The notes beneath the pieces were generated by a model that made no database searches, was not told the origin of the DNA, and saw nothing but the letters and a program-made list of their open reading frames with translations. Positions 28,301 through 36,998 of a stretch of DNA of 64,000 nucleotides are shown in pieces (position 1 is the first letter of the stretch; every line of letters starts with the position of its first letter). The stretch lies in NCBI RefSeq assembly GCF_963676065.1, contig NZ_OY780933.1:2954122-3018121 (forward strand), given 5' to 3'. The stretch is from Maridesulfovibrio sp. (lineage in GTDB: Bacteria; Desulfobacterota; Desulfovibrionia; Desulfovibrionales; Desulfovibrionaceae). The position numbers and the translations under genes are program-made.

Positions 28301-28390
28301 CTTCCCAAGCCCGCCGAACACTGGAACAGCGGCAAACCCCGCAGCTGCCGCCGTCGTCAGCTTTACAAAATCTCTACGATTAATGTTCAT
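25331..28390 (-). CDS. fdhA: Selenocysteine-containing formate dehydrogenase catalytic (alpha) subunit
   Basis: One 1019-residue gene interrupted only by TGA at 27803-27805, read as selenocysteine 196, in the context HQARI-Sec-HSATV. Homology to formate dehydrogenases continues without a shift on both sides (upstream GLVYVEHQARI, downstream ESFGRGAMTNHW). E. coli FdnG has Sec at the same number. A Tat signal NRRDFVKLTT (residues 4-13) precedes a [4Fe-4S] site, CAFCSVGCG (about 51-59). Mo/W-bis-pterin binding motifs include LIMGSNAAENHP and the C-terminal VKGMPWHYG-like region. It oxidises formate to CO2 in the periplasm. Start ATG 28390 has AGGAG 6 nt upstream; a TTG at 28420 is less likely. 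Confidence 0.95.
27765..27802 (-). promoter_or_regulatory. Candidate SECIS element in fdhA
   Basis: Directly after the UGA codon the mRNA can fold: GGCUCU and AGAGUC arms close a small GGU loop about 20 nt downstream of the UGA. The position and the GU in the apical loop are those of bacterial SECIS elements bound by SelB. It lies inside the coding sequence, as in all known bacterial cases. I could not test the fold energetically. Confidence 0.65.
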
Positions 28391-28868
28391 TATCGCTCCT
28401 GAAATTTGAGGGTGTTCCAATCATCTGTAGAACAACCTACCCGTCAAGAGGAATGAATGAAAAAAAATAATGCTTGTAGTGTTAATGACACAATTTAATA
28501 TATGCGGGAATTGATATAATTGATGAATTTTACTGATAAGTATTTGTATTTTAAAGAAAAATTGTGTTTATCATTAACTGCCGCGGTCAGTGCTCAATTT
28601 GGTTTCATTATATTTGGCGAATAACTTTAGGTCTGTGTTTTCTTAGTTAACATATTGTAATTAAAAGTTTTTATGTTAATGAAAAGGTCGAGCTAGTGGG
28701 GTTCCATGATGCTATTGTTACTAATCTGACATAATTAAAACAAATTATCGGTGAATATCGTTTTTTTACAATAGCAAAAATAATTATTTTAATATAATCA
28801 ATCTGTTACTAGCATAAGGTCAAAGTTAATTGATTCCGTTTTGGTACCAAAAATGAGATGACCTGTAC
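28391..28868 (-). promoter_or_regulatory. AT-rich upstream region of fdhA
   Basis: No gene is supported here. The sequence is very AT-rich with many A- and T-runs, and it must contain the fdhA promoter. AGGAG lies at 28396-28400. Near 28409-28430 a small hairpin (TGTTC/GAACA) lies in the leader. A loose palindrome GTGTTAATGACAC is visible at about 28474-28486; it could be an operator but matches no site I can name. Confidence 0.35.
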
Positions 28869-29489
28869 TCAATCCCGTAAAAAATTACGCACAGGGCGAA
28901 ATTTACTTCTTCTTTTTTTAATTACTTGGGGAACTTGTAGAAAATTAATGATTTCCATTGGGCCGCACATTTTTTTGATTTCGTTGCATACAGATTCCTG
29001 TTCCTGAGAATTCAGTACGCCAAGGATAACTATTTTATTCTGTACGACTTTAATTGTAATTTTTGATGATGGATATTCCGGCTCAATCAACCCTTTCAGC
29101 TTGATTTCAATCTCAGAAGAAGCATTTTGTTTTGAAGTATCTTTTTTGGGCAGGTAATAGCTGACTCCATTCAAGCCGCCTATTGATTTAGCACAGTGTA
29201 TAAGTCCGTTTCGCTGAGCTTCATCTTCAACTTCGCCAACCACAAATCCATGTCCTAAATATACATAGCTTGAAATCTCAATCAGGCTTTGGGGATATTT
29301 TAATAAGATTTCCTTATGCAATTGCAATTGCAATCTGCTGTCCTGAGCCTGAGTAATATAAGGGCGTTCATCTTTAACCGCTTTGAATATCCTGCCGTAA
29401 GGCATGAAGCCGGCGGCAGCTTCAGTCGTGATTAGAGTTGCAGTGACCAGCAGCGCGAGCCAAAAATATTTTTTTATTAGTCTGTCCAT
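28869..29489 (-). CDS. Exported BON-domain protein
   Basis: 206 residues with a signal peptide (residues 1-25, cleavage after AAAG). Two BON-like modules are visible: about residues 50-115 (LQLHKEILLKYP ... VYLGHGFVVGEVEDEAQRN) and about 125-190 (IEIKLKGLIEPEYPSSKITIKVVQNKIVILGVLNSQEQ). The conserved Gly of each module is present in GEV and GVL. BON domains bind phospholipid or envelope surfaces, as in OsmY. The basic C-terminal tail KKRRSKFRPVRN may bind membrane or nucleic acid (inference). It is transcribed alone. It is the nearest gene to fdhA on its strand, but over 470 nt separate them. Confidence 0.75.
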   Translation of the reverse strand: MDRLIKKYFWLALLVTATLITTEAAAGFMPYGRIFKAVKDERPYITQAQDSRLQLQLHKEILLKYPQSLIEISSYVYLGHGFVVGEVEDEAQRNGLIHCAKSIGGLNGVSYYLPKKDTSKQNASSEIEIKLKGLIEPEYPSSKITIKVVQNKIVILGVLNSQEQESVCNEIKKMCGPMEIINFLQVPQVIKKRRSKFRPVRNFLRD

Positions 29490-29511
29490 AAACTGATTCT
29501 AGTTTTTATTT

Positions 29512-29552
29512 ATCTAAAAAGAAACCCCGCCATTACAGCAAATGGCGGGGTT
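29512..29552 (-). terminator. Terminator after gcvT
   Basis: AACCCCGCCATT (29523-29534) pairs with AATGGCGGGGTT (29541-29552). On the minus strand the stem is followed by TCTTTTTAG, a good T-run. Confidence 0.88.
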
Positions 29553-29577
29553 CGTATTTAAAAAGCAGTATAAAAAA

Positions 29578-30639
29578 CTAATCAAATTTTTTACGCGCTG
29601 TTCCTTCTTTATAGAAGGGCAGTTCGCTTTTCTTGGCTTCAAGATCCTTGCGAGCTCCTTTGATAGTGAAGGCTTCGGCTTCGGCATCATCTTTATTAAT
29701 GTATGCAAGTGCAATGGAATAGCCCAGAGTGGGTGAGAAGGAACCGCTGGTTACTTTACCCACTTCTTTGCCGTCGAGCATTACTACATCATCGTGACGA
29801 GCAGCGCGGCGACCTTCGATGGTCAGAGGAATGAGGATTTCTTTAACTTCTGTGTAAGCATCTGCGGGAAGCAGGAAACCGTAACCGCCTTCACGGGGGT
29901 TGTGCTTGGTATCAAGGTCCTGACCATAGAGCGGGTATCCGCACTCAAGACGCAGTGTATCGCGTGCGCCCAGTCCGATAGGTTCAACCCTTTCATCGGC
30001 AACCAGTTTTTCCCAAAGCGAAACAGCTTTGTCAGCGGGCAGGTAGAATTCGTAGCCCAGTTCGCCGGTGTATCCGGTTCTGCTGACAATCAGGTTGTAA
30101 CCGTCGAATTCGGTTTCTTCAAAGTTGAAGTATTTAAGATGCTTGAAATCGCGACCGAAAACAGACTCGAGAACGTCCAGGGCGAGAGGGCCCTGAAGGT
30201 CGATTTTGGCGGTTTCGTATGAAATATTTTCAAAGCTGAGATTATCGGGAAGTCCGGCATCAATCCAGTTGAAGTCACCTTCTTCACAGGCGCCGTTGAC
30301 TACCAGCATGTAGGAATCTTCAGCAAGGCAGTAAATGATCAGGTCATCAAGAACCCCGCCTTTTTCATTGGGCAGGAATCCGTAGCGGCATTTACCGGCT
30401 GCAAGGGTATCCAGATTCTGTGTAACCAGTTTATTCAGGGCGTCTTTAGCTCCCTTGCCGCTAAGTTTAAACTCACCCATATGGCTGATGTCGAAAACTC
30501 CGACACTTTCGCGGGTCTGCTTATGTTCAGCAATGATGCCCTTATACTGGACGGGCATTTCAAATCCGGCAAAAGGTACTAGCTTTGCGCCGTTTTCACG
30601 GTGCCACTCAGTCAGGGGGGTAGTGCGCAGTGCAGTCAA
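29578..30639 (-). CDS. gcvT: Aminomethyltransferase (glycine cleavage T protein)
   Basis: 353 residues. It takes the aminomethyl group from the H protein and makes 5,10-methylene-tetrahydrofolate and ammonia. Typical parts: HRENGAKLVPFAGFEMPVQY (residues 13-32), VGVFDISHMGEFKLSG with the catalytic-region Asp (about residues 47-62), SRTGYTGELGYEFYLPADKA (about 188-207), ARDTLRLECGYPLYGQD (about 228-244), and a C-terminal GKVTSGSFSPTLGYSIALAYI. The H and P genes are not in the window, which is unusual for a gcv operon. No glycine riboswitch is visible in the short upstream space. Confidence 0.93.
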   Translation of the reverse strand: MTALRTTPLTEWHRENGAKLVPFAGFEMPVQYKGIIAEHKQTRESVGVFDISHMGEFKLSGKGAKDALNKLVTQNLDTLAAGKCRYGFLPNEKGGVLDDLIIYCLAEDSYMLVVNGACEEGDFNWIDAGLPDNLSFENISYETAKIDLQGPLALDVLESVFGRDFKHLKYFNFEETEFDGYNLIVSRTGYTGELGYEFYLPADKAVSLWEKLVADERVEPIGLGARDTLRLECGYPLYGQDLDTKHNPREGGYGFLLPADAYTEVKEILIPLTIEGRRAARHDDVVMLDGKEVGKVTSGSFSPTLGYSIALAYINKDDAEAEAFTIKGARKDLEAKKSELPFYKEGTARKKFD

Positions 30640-30698
30640 TTTTTTACTCCGTATACATTGAAATGGCCTTTAATTTAAAAGGCTTTTCAAAATTAAAT

Positions 30699-32444
30699 TT
30701 AAACCAATCCATTCACGGAAGTTCCTTCATCATATAAGGAACGGCTCTTACGGATTGACCTGAATTCATCTAAGACCACCACCAAACGGCCATAATATTT
30801 TCTTACATCAAGACCGTAAGCAGTCAGTTCATCTTCCGGACGGGAAATATAATTCCTTCTCAAGTATGAGTCATTGAGGACTCTGTTGCCGATCTTTAAT
30901 GCTGTTTCCACCAGCTTGTCAAAGTAGTTGACAATTTCAAATTTAAGATCGTTCATTATTTCGGTCATCACCTGCAGCATTTCAAGGTAACCTATATGTT
31001 TACCGCGAAATTTTCGTGATTTAAGATCTTCAAGAACCTTCAGTTTACGGGCCTGCTGGATGTAACTGTATTTGGACCAGACTTCCTGATAAAGATCGGT
31101 CAGATCATTGAAAGGTTCATAGTTGTCCGGGGCCAGGAGATAACTGTCCAGTACCTTTACAACCCCGGAATAAAATTCTTCCGAATAACCGATGATCCTG
31201 CGTTGGTGTTTGGACAGCCACGCAAAAAGAAATTTTAAACGCCGTTCATGAGTTTCAGTGTCCGCAATCAGTTCATTGCGTTTGTAGACAATGTTTCCCG
31301 TGTACTCTCCGCGCACAATATCGTTGAGCAGGATTGTCATACTGGATGCGTCTTTAATCACATTGAAATCGGACGTGCATTCGCCTGTAAGCGGATGTAT
31401 GACCTCCTGTCTGTAAACAGAAAGGGCACGGTCTTCGCGGACGTTTTCCGGGTTAAATTTGTGTTGGCGGTATCTTACCTTGAGTATGACGACCCGTTTT
31501 TTCTCGTCTACAAAAAAACCGCCTTTTTTCAGCCCGGCAATTGTTTCCTTATTATCCTTGCTAACCTGAACCAGCGCTATTTTTTCCACGCGTGGATAGT
31601 GTCGTGCTTTGGGATGGGAGAAGAGTGAAGTAATTGTCCGGTCGGACTGACCAAGCACACGGACCATGAATTTTTCACCCATTCGGTGCAGTCTGCGGGC
31701 GAAAAGGGCTGAGGAAGTGCGCCGTTCCGAAACAATGGGGAAGCCGTGCAGTTCCATAAGAAATGTATAAACGAATAAGCGGTTGTATTCGTAGAGCAGG
31801 TTGTCACCTGGCTTGAATTTACCAATTCTGATTCCGAATCGTTTTAGTTCATTATCCAGATCGGAAGGAAAAGATCCGAATACACCGGAAAGATAGAATT
31901 TACCTGTGTTATCCTGCGCCATTACATGAGCGCGTTCAATTTCCAGCAGATGCGGTATGATATCCCCATAATTTTTCAGGGCTGAAATATCTGTGTCGCT
32001 GTATTCGCTTAAAAAGTCTTTATGCGAACGTTTGGGAAGCCTGCTTTCAAAGGTTTCAATATTTGCTTTTAAAATGGAGTCAAAAAGCGGGCAGGCGGCT
32101 TCGGTGGTGCTATCATCCAGCAATCGAGGGCTGTGTAAAATATCGAACTGGAAAATTTCCTGAAAAAAATTCAGAGGACGTTCAAGGGCGACCATGCTGA
32201 AGCCCGGCAGTTTTTTATATTCGTACAGGTCTACTTCAAAAGAAGGCAGGAGTTCCCGGGAATCAACCAGCGGGTACTGATTGCGCTGTTCAAAATAAGG
32301 TCGCAACAGGCAGTTTTTTATATGAATATGGTCTAGATACAGGCGAAGCCCATCCAATGATTTTAAATCATAAACATCATGCGAGGAATCGGTTTCCTCG
32401 TTACAGGTTTTCCCTGTATATTTGGAAAATGCTTCCTGCCACAT
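30699..32444 (-). CDS. Large conserved-looking protein of unknown function
   Basis: About 581 residues; I do not recognise a family. No signal peptide or membrane helix is evident, so it is probably cytoplasmic. It is rich in Arg/Lys/Glu and aromatic residues, with a stretch of long helices in the last third (about residues 390-560) and a beta-rich section around 270-370 (RYPRVEKIALVQVS, KRVVILKVRYRQHKFNP). Start choice: three in-frame ATGs are close; 32444 has CAGGG 7 nt before it, 32459 has no ribosome binding site. It lies 59 nt upstream of gcvT on the same strand and may be co-transcribed. Coding is certain from length and codon use; function is open. Confidence 0.72.
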   Translation of the reverse strand: MWQEAFSKYTGKTCNEETDSSHDVYDLKSLDGLRLYLDHIHIKNCLLRPYFEQRNQYPLVDSRELLPSFEVDLYEYKKLPGFSMVALERPLNFFQEIFQFDILHSPRLLDDSTTEAACPLFDSILKANIETFESRLPKRSHKDFLSEYSDTDISALKNYGDIIPHLLEIERAHVMAQDNTGKFYLSGVFGSFPSDLDNELKRFGIRIGKFKPGDNLLYEYNRLFVYTFLMELHGFPIVSERRTSSALFARRLHRMGEKFMVRVLGQSDRTITSLFSHPKARHYPRVEKIALVQVSKDNKETIAGLKKGGFFVDEKKRVVILKVRYRQHKFNPENVREDRALSVYRQEVIHPLTGECTSDFNVIKDASSMTILLNDIVRGEYTGNIVYKRNELIADTETHERRLKFLFAWLSKHQRRIIGYSEEFYSGVVKVLDSYLLAPDNYEPFNDLTDLYQEVWSKYSYIQQARKLKVLEDLKSRKFRGKHIGYLEMLQVMTEIMNDLKFEIVNYFDKLVETALKIGNRVLNDSYLRRNYISRPEDELTAYGLDVRKYYGRLVVVLDEFRSIRKSRSLYDEGTSVNGLV

Positions 32445-32783
32445 CTTCATACCCTGCATGTGCTGTAGAATTAAAAGGGGACCCCTCTTTATTTGTTAAA
32501 CAATGATTAGCTTGAACCGCAAATAATTACAACAGAATTTATCTAGATAAATTGTAGAAATTGATTTTTTTTTAAAAAAGATGCTATTTTTTGCAGGAGA
32601 TATTTTTTTTGGGTCAAATATGGTACGAAATTACACATTGGAGTGTGATAATGAGATGAAAAAGGCTCGTAGGTAATCATGGTAGCTGTTGACCGGGGTA
32701 GCTCTTTCAAATAAGAATGATACGGATTTGATTATATCATAAGATTTCTCTTTCTAACGACCAGAATTTAAGGATGAAAATAT
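32445..32783. promoter_or_regulatory. Divergent intergenic region
   Basis: Lies between the unknown minus-strand gene and the DUF6485 gene. It holds AT-rich tracts and a GGGG-A-CCCC palindrome at about 32476-32486, which lies close to the minus-strand start and could affect its mRNA leader. I see no RNA gene. Promoters for both directions must be here, but I cannot place them with confidence. Confidence 0.3.
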
Positions 32784-32990
32784 ATGAGTCTAGATAGCTG
32801 CTCCAATATTGAAAAAAATAAGGTTGATTGTCCCTGTACTTATAGCGGGTGTCCCCGGGCAGGAGCATGTTGCGAGTGCATTAAATATCATCGGGCCAAA
32901 GATCAACTCCCGGCCTGTTATTTCACTGCGGAACAGGAAAAAACATATGACCGGAGCATTGACTTCTTTATTGAGTGCAGGACCAAATAA
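32784..32990 (+). CDS. Small cysteine-rich protein of the DUF6485 type
   Basis: 68 residues with nine cysteines. The pattern [24 protein letters not shown], followed by LPACYF, is that of the DUF6485 family of anaerobes; function is unknown. The Cys spacing would suit a Zn or Fe-S site (inference). AAGGA precedes ATG 32784. It is followed after 3 nt by a GAF-domain gene, so the two are co-translated, and MreB and SuhB follow on the same strand. Confidence 0.78.
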   Translation: MSLDSCSNIEKNKVDCPCTYSGCPRAGACCECIKYHRAKDQLPACYFTAEQEKTYDRSIDFFIECRTK

Positions 32991-32993
32991 ACC

Positions 32994-34019
32994 ATGCCTA
33001 GAAACGAAATTTTAATTAATATCCTCAGCATTGTATGCAATGTATTTGAGGCACATAGTGTTGTTTTGTATCTGCCGGACGGGCAGCACGGATACTCACT
33101 ATCCACATATTTCAGCCTTGGTGATGATATTTCACCTAAAGGAACTCCGCTCCAGAAAAAGAGCCTTGCCGGAATTGTGATCGGGAAGAACGAACCATTG
33201 TTCATCAACAATATGGATCGTAAGGGCTCAACAACTCTCGGGTATTACGATAACCGTGAAGATGCAAAGGTTAAGGCCTTTATGGGTACACCGTTGGAGC
33301 AGTCTCTCGGCGCCATTTGTCTGGATAGTAAACGAACATATTCGTTCAGCACCAAAGATTTAAAAATTCTTTCCCAGTTCGGGAAGATGATTACCTCCAT
33401 GCTTTCCTGCATTCGTTCCGTAGATGCAGATGGACGGAAAAATGAATATTTCATGACTCTTAAGCTGCTTCATGATTTACGTAAGCGGCAGCCTAAATGG
33501 GGCTCTTTTCTGGATAATCTTTTAAATATGACTGCAAGCACCAGTGGTTTTTCCCATTCTTTCCTTACTGTTATTGATCAGAGAGGAACTTCTTTTTATA
33601 TTGAAGGGGAAAATAAACCTATTTTGCAAAAAGGTGATTCTAAAACGGCTCTTTTCCCTTTGGGAAGCGGGCTTGTGGGCTGGGTTTATAAAAATAATGA
33701 ACCCATGTTCATTGAAGAAAACAATGCAGGACAGGCCGCTTCCAGCCTGTTAGGGGCCAGCGCGACAACTCTGGATCTCATGAGTGTCATCTGTCTGCCG
33801 CTTGTTTTTCAGCGCAAGACGCGGGGAGTTCTTGTGCTTGCCAATGAAGATCCAAAACGAATTGATGAGGACTTGAAGGATTTTCTATTTATGGTATCAG
33901 AATACCTGAACCAGTTTCTTGAGAATCTCTTTCTGAAAAGCAAGCTTGCGGAAGCACGTACTGCCTTGCAGAAAGTCACTCCGAACAAGACCGACCCGGT
34001 TTTGATCAACGACAACTAA
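32994..34019 (+). CDS. Protein with two GAF-like domains
   Basis: 341 residues. The first GAF-like domain covers about residues 5-140 (FEAHSVVLYLPDG, KSLAGIVIGKNEPLFINNM, FMGTPLEQSLGAICLDSKR). The second covers about 160-325 (HSFLTVIDQRGTSFYIEG, PLGSGLVGWVYKNNEPMFIEEN, VICLPLVFQRKTRGVLVLANED). There is no output domain, so it probably binds a ligand and acts on a partner. It is 3 nt after the DUF6485 gene and 24 nt before mreB, which suggests a connection to cell shape or envelope growth (inference). No conserved Cys or His for heme or Fe-S was noted in the pockets. Confidence 0.78.
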   Translation: MPRNEILINILSIVCNVFEAHSVVLYLPDGQHGYSLSTYFSLGDDISPKGTPLQKKSLAGIVIGKNEPLFINNMDRKGSTTLGYYDNREDAKVKAFMGTPLEQSLGAICLDSKRTYSFSTKDLKILSQFGKMITSMLSCIRSVDADGRKNEYFMTLKLLHDLRKRQPKWGSFLDNLLNMTASTSGFSHSFLTVIDQRGTSFYIEGENKPILQKGDSKTALFPLGSGLVGWVYKNNEPMFIEENNAGQAASSLLGASATTLDLMSVICLPLVFQRKTRGVLVLANEDPKRIDEDLKDFLFMVSEYLNQFLENLFLKSKLAEARTALQKVTPNKTDPVLINDN

Positions 34020-34043
34020 TCGTTCCAACGAGGCCTTATTTAT

Positions 34044-35069
34044 ATGTTATGGGCTAAATTAATGAGTTTTTTAGGCAAGGATCTTGCCATGGATCTGGGC
34101 ACGGCGAATACGCTGCTTTATACCCCGAAGAACGGAATCATTCTCAATGAGCCGTCAGTCGTAGCCTTGGATGCCCGTGATGACTCCGTGATTGCCGTGG
34201 GCAAGGAAGCCAAGGAATACCTTGGGCGTACTCCGGACAAGATAAAAGCTATCCGCCCAATGAAGGACGGGGTTATCGCCGATTTTGAAGTGACAAAAAA
34301 AATGATCGCTTTTTTCATTAGAAAAGCGATCAAAGGCCGCAATCTCGTCAAGCCTAAAATTATTATCTGTGTGCCTACGGGTATTACTCAGGTTGAGAAA
34401 CGGGCTGTGATTGAATCCGGACAGCAGGCGGGGGCACGTGAAGTGCGTCTGGTTGAAGAGCCTATGGCGGCCGCTATCGGTGCCGGATTAAATATTCATG
34501 AACCGGAAGGGAATATGGTTGTGGACATTGGCGGCGGAACTACCGAAGTTGCGGTGATAACGCTCTCTTCTGTCGCTCACAGTCAGTCTGTCCGCGTGGC
34601 CGGTGATGAGATGAATCTCGCCATCATGCGTTACATGCAGGATGAATTTAAATTGCTGGTAGGGGAAAACTCTGCTGAAAGAGCTAAAATACAGATCGGC
34701 TCCGCAATAGAATTACCAGAACCGTTGACCATGACAATTTCCGGCCGCAATCTGCTGGATGGTAAGCCCAAAGCGATTGAAATTAATGATTCTCAGATCC
34801 GGGAAGCCATTGCGGACCCCGTAGCGGCTATCGTTCATTCTGTCCGGGTCGCGCTTGAGCGTACCCAGCCTGAGCTTGTGGCCGATATTTCCGAAAATGG
34901 ACTGCTGCTGGCAGGAGGAGGGGCTTTGCTTAAGGGGCTTGATGAACTCATTCACCGTGAAAGTTCCCTTAAAGTTATCATTGATGACGATCCTTTAACA
35001 ACAGTTGTGCGCGGAACCGGACTTAGTCTACAGAAAGATAAAGGTTATGAAAAAGTTTATATAAACTGA
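34044..35069 (+). CDS. mreB: Rod shape-determining protein MreB
   Basis: 341 residues, a bacterial actin that polymerises along the inner membrane and guides peptidoglycan synthesis. Actin-fold motifs: phosphate-1 AMDLGTANTLLYTPKNG (about residues 14-30), phosphate-2 VVDIGGGTTEVAVI (about 156-169) and adenosine motif LLAGGGALLKGLDELI (about 284-299). The N-terminus LWAKLMSFLG is amphipathic, a likely membrane anchor. The usual partners mreC, mreD, mrdA and rodA do not follow; a GAF protein precedes and an inositol phosphatase follows, so it may be a second MreB copy. That cannot be settled from one window. Confidence 0.93.
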   Translation: MLWAKLMSFLGKDLAMDLGTANTLLYTPKNGIILNEPSVVALDARDDSVIAVGKEAKEYLGRTPDKIKAIRPMKDGVIADFEVTKKMIAFFIRKAIKGRNLVKPKIIICVPTGITQVEKRAVIESGQQAGAREVRLVEEPMAAAIGAGLNIHEPEGNMVVDIGGGTTEVAVITLSSVAHSQSVRVAGDEMNLAIMRYMQDEFKLLVGENSAERAKIQIGSAIELPEPLTMTISGRNLLDGKPKAIEINDSQIREAIADPVAAIVHSVRVALERTQPELVADISENGLLLAGGGALLKGLDELIHRESSLKVIIDDDPLTTVVRGTGLSLQKDKGYEKVYIN

Positions 35070-35075
35070 TTTGCT

Positions 35076-35852
35076 ATGAAACAACTACTTGAAAAAGCCA
35101 CAGCTATAGTTCTTGAAGCCGGTGAAATAATCAGGGAAGCATACAATAAGCCTAAGAAAATCAAGCATAAAGGACGCATCGATCTTGTGACTGATACGGA
35201 TCTTGCCGTTGAAGATTTTCTTAAAGTAAAGCTTGCGGAAATTTTGCCCGGTTCGTCTTTTCTGGCTGAAGAAACTTCCGGAAATGCTGATCTGGTAGAC
35301 CGTACATGGATTATTGATCCTATTGACGGAACCACTAATTTTGCTCACGGACTGCCTATGGTGGCTACTTCCGTTGCCCTCTGGGAAAATGGTCAGGTCG
35401 TTATGGGGATCGTCAATCTGCCTATACTTAATGAAGTGTTTACTGCCGTTCGCGGTCAGGGAGCATTCATGAACAATGAACCTATTCATGTAACGGATTG
35501 CGATTCTCTGGAGAAATCCCTGATATCGACCGGTTTTCCATACGCTATTGAAGAACACGTGGACTCTATCACCGAAGCATTAAGTAGGGTGTTGCTGGCC
35601 ACTCAGGGGGTACGCCGTCCCGGCGCGGCTGCTCTTGATTTAGCCTATCTGGCCTGCGGAAGATATGAAGCATATTATGAGAATTCCCTCAAACCATGGG
35701 ATATGGCTGCAGGATGGCTACTGGTCGAGGAGGCCGGGGGCAAAGTGACCGAATACGGACAGGATGAATTCAATCTCTACTCACCAGCGATTCTGGCCAG
35801 TAATTCTCACATCCATGATTTGATTAGAAAATTGATCCTGCCGGAAGGTTGA
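35076..35852 (+). CDS. suhB: Inositol monophosphatase family protein (SuhB-like)
   Basis: 258 residues. The Mg-dependent phosphatase motifs are complete: LAEETSGN with metal-binding Glu (about residues 66-73), WIIDPIDGTTNFAHGLP (about 86-102) and KPWDMAAGWLLVEEAGG (about 208-224). It hydrolyses inositol-1-phosphate or related sugar phosphates; SuhB of E. coli also acts in rRNA transcription complexes. The ATG lies 6 nt after the mreB stop, so it is co-transcribed. The true substrate is not evident. Confidence 0.9.
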   Translation: MKQLLEKATAIVLEAGEIIREAYNKPKKIKHKGRIDLVTDTDLAVEDFLKVKLAEILPGSSFLAEETSGNADLVDRTWIIDPIDGTTNFAHGLPMVATSVALWENGQVVMGIVNLPILNEVFTAVRGQGAFMNNEPIHVTDCDSLEKSLISTGFPYAIEEHVDSITEALSRVLLATQGVRRPGAAALDLAYLACGRYEAYYENSLKPWDMAAGWLLVEEAGGKVTEYGQDEFNLYSPAILASNSHIHDLIRKLILPEG

Positions 35853-35853
35853 T

Positions 35854-36369
35854 TTATTTGAATTTGAAGAGCAGTCCCCGATCGTGAAGGAAGACAAGGG
35901 CCGGGACAAGCAGTTCCCGATATTCCTGAACAAGCCAGTTCAATTCGCTTTCTGAATAGAAATAGCCGGATTCAGCCTTTTCCTTGTTCAGTTCCGGGAA
36001 GAAACTAAGTTTATCCAGAACGTATAAGTTGACGAATTCATATCCGCTTTCGGAAGAAGCTTTAATTTCTTCAATCAACTTCAGGTTGGAACTGTGTATG
36101 CCAAGATCTGTTTCAAGTTCACGCAGGGCCGCTTCCTCTCCGGCTTCGCCGGTATGGACATGGCCTCCTGCTGAAATATCCCAGCGTCCTGAATAGAGTT
36201 TTCTTTGCTTGCTTCTTTTTTGAAGAAAAAGTTTTCCTTCAACGTCATAGATCAGTATAATGACCGAGCGATGACGTAGCGACTGACGATGGACTTCGTT
36301 TATGTCCATACTGATAAAAGGGAGATTGTTTTGATCGACAACCTCAATATTAACAAAAGTTTTTTTCAC
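35854..36369 (-). CDS. Nudix hydrolase family protein with a degenerate Nudix box
   Basis: 171 residues from GTG 36369. A Nudix fold similar to isopentenyl-diphosphate isomerase-like members: RSVIILIYDVEGKLFLQKRS (about residues 33-52), WDISAGGHV, and the box GHVHTGEAGEEAALRELETDLGI (about 68-90). The consensus REUxEExGU here reads RELETDLGI: the first of the two late Glu is Thr, the second Asp. One metal ligand may be weakened, so activity is uncertain. It is convergent with suhB, the stops being a single base apart. Confidence 0.85.
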   Translation of the reverse strand: MKKTFVNIEVVDQNNLPFISMDINEVHRQSLRHRSVIILIYDVEGKLFLQKRSKQRKLYSGRWDISAGGHVHTGEAGEEAALRELETDLGIHSSNLKLIEEIKASSESGYEFVNLYVLDKLSFFPELNKEKAESGYFYSESELNWLVQEYRELLVPALVFLHDRGLLFKFK

Positions 36370-36499
36370 TTTTAAACAATTTCTTTTCGTTTTTGAACAT
36401 CGAGTTCTTTCAATTCAGAGAAATAATGTGTAAGAAGTTCACATTGGCTTTAATTGTGATCTTTCCTTTTCCACTTATGTACGGGTAGATAACCTATTT

Positions 36500-36964
36500 A
36501 TGAAAAGCACGGAAGTCACCTCTGGCACTCAAAAAATTTTAGATCTCGGCCCTGACCACATTAGTCAGCTCAGGGCTCTTGAGGCTCTATGTTTTGATTA
36601 CCATTGGACCGAAGATCAGTTCCGACTGGGGTTGGAGGAAAAAGCCTTCTTTGTCTTAGGGTATGAAGAACGCGGAATGCTGATCGGCTATCTGGCTTAT
36701 TCAATTGTGCTTGATGAAATGGAAGTTCTCAATTTAGGGGTCCACCCCCGGTTCAGGAGAATGGGAATTGGCAGGGCGCTGATGCTGGAGCTTTTGCATA
36801 AGTGCCGGGAGATGAATGTGATTAGAGGGCTTCTGGATGTTAAAGAATCCAACAATCCCGCCATCGGTCTTTATAAAAGCCTCGGCTTTAAGCAGGTGGG
36901 AGTACGGAAGAATTATTATCCGGATACAAGGGAAGACGCCCTCTTATATGACTTGGATATTTAG
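36500..36964 (+). CDS. rimI: Ribosomal-protein-alanine N-acetyltransferase (RimI-like GNAT)
   Basis: 154 residues of the GNAT fold. The acetyl-CoA site is VHPRFRRMGIGRALM (about residues 76-90, Q/RxxGxG/A pattern RRMGIG), followed by LDVKESNNPAIGLYKSLGFKQVGVRKNYY, the classical RimI ending with Asn, Tyr and the YY pair. It acetylates the N-terminal Ala of ribosomal protein S18 in E. coli; other N-termini are possible. pgk follows after 34 nt. Confidence 0.87.
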   Translation: MKSTEVTSGTQKILDLGPDHISQLRALEALCFDYHWTEDQFRLGLEEKAFFVLGYEERGMLIGYLAYSIVLDEMEVLNLGVHPRFRRMGIGRALMLELLHKCREMNVIRGLLDVKESNNPAIGLYKSLGFKQVGVRKNYYPDTREDALLYDLDI

Positions 36965-36998
36965 TCAGTAATTAAACCGAATTAACCACGGAGTGAGC

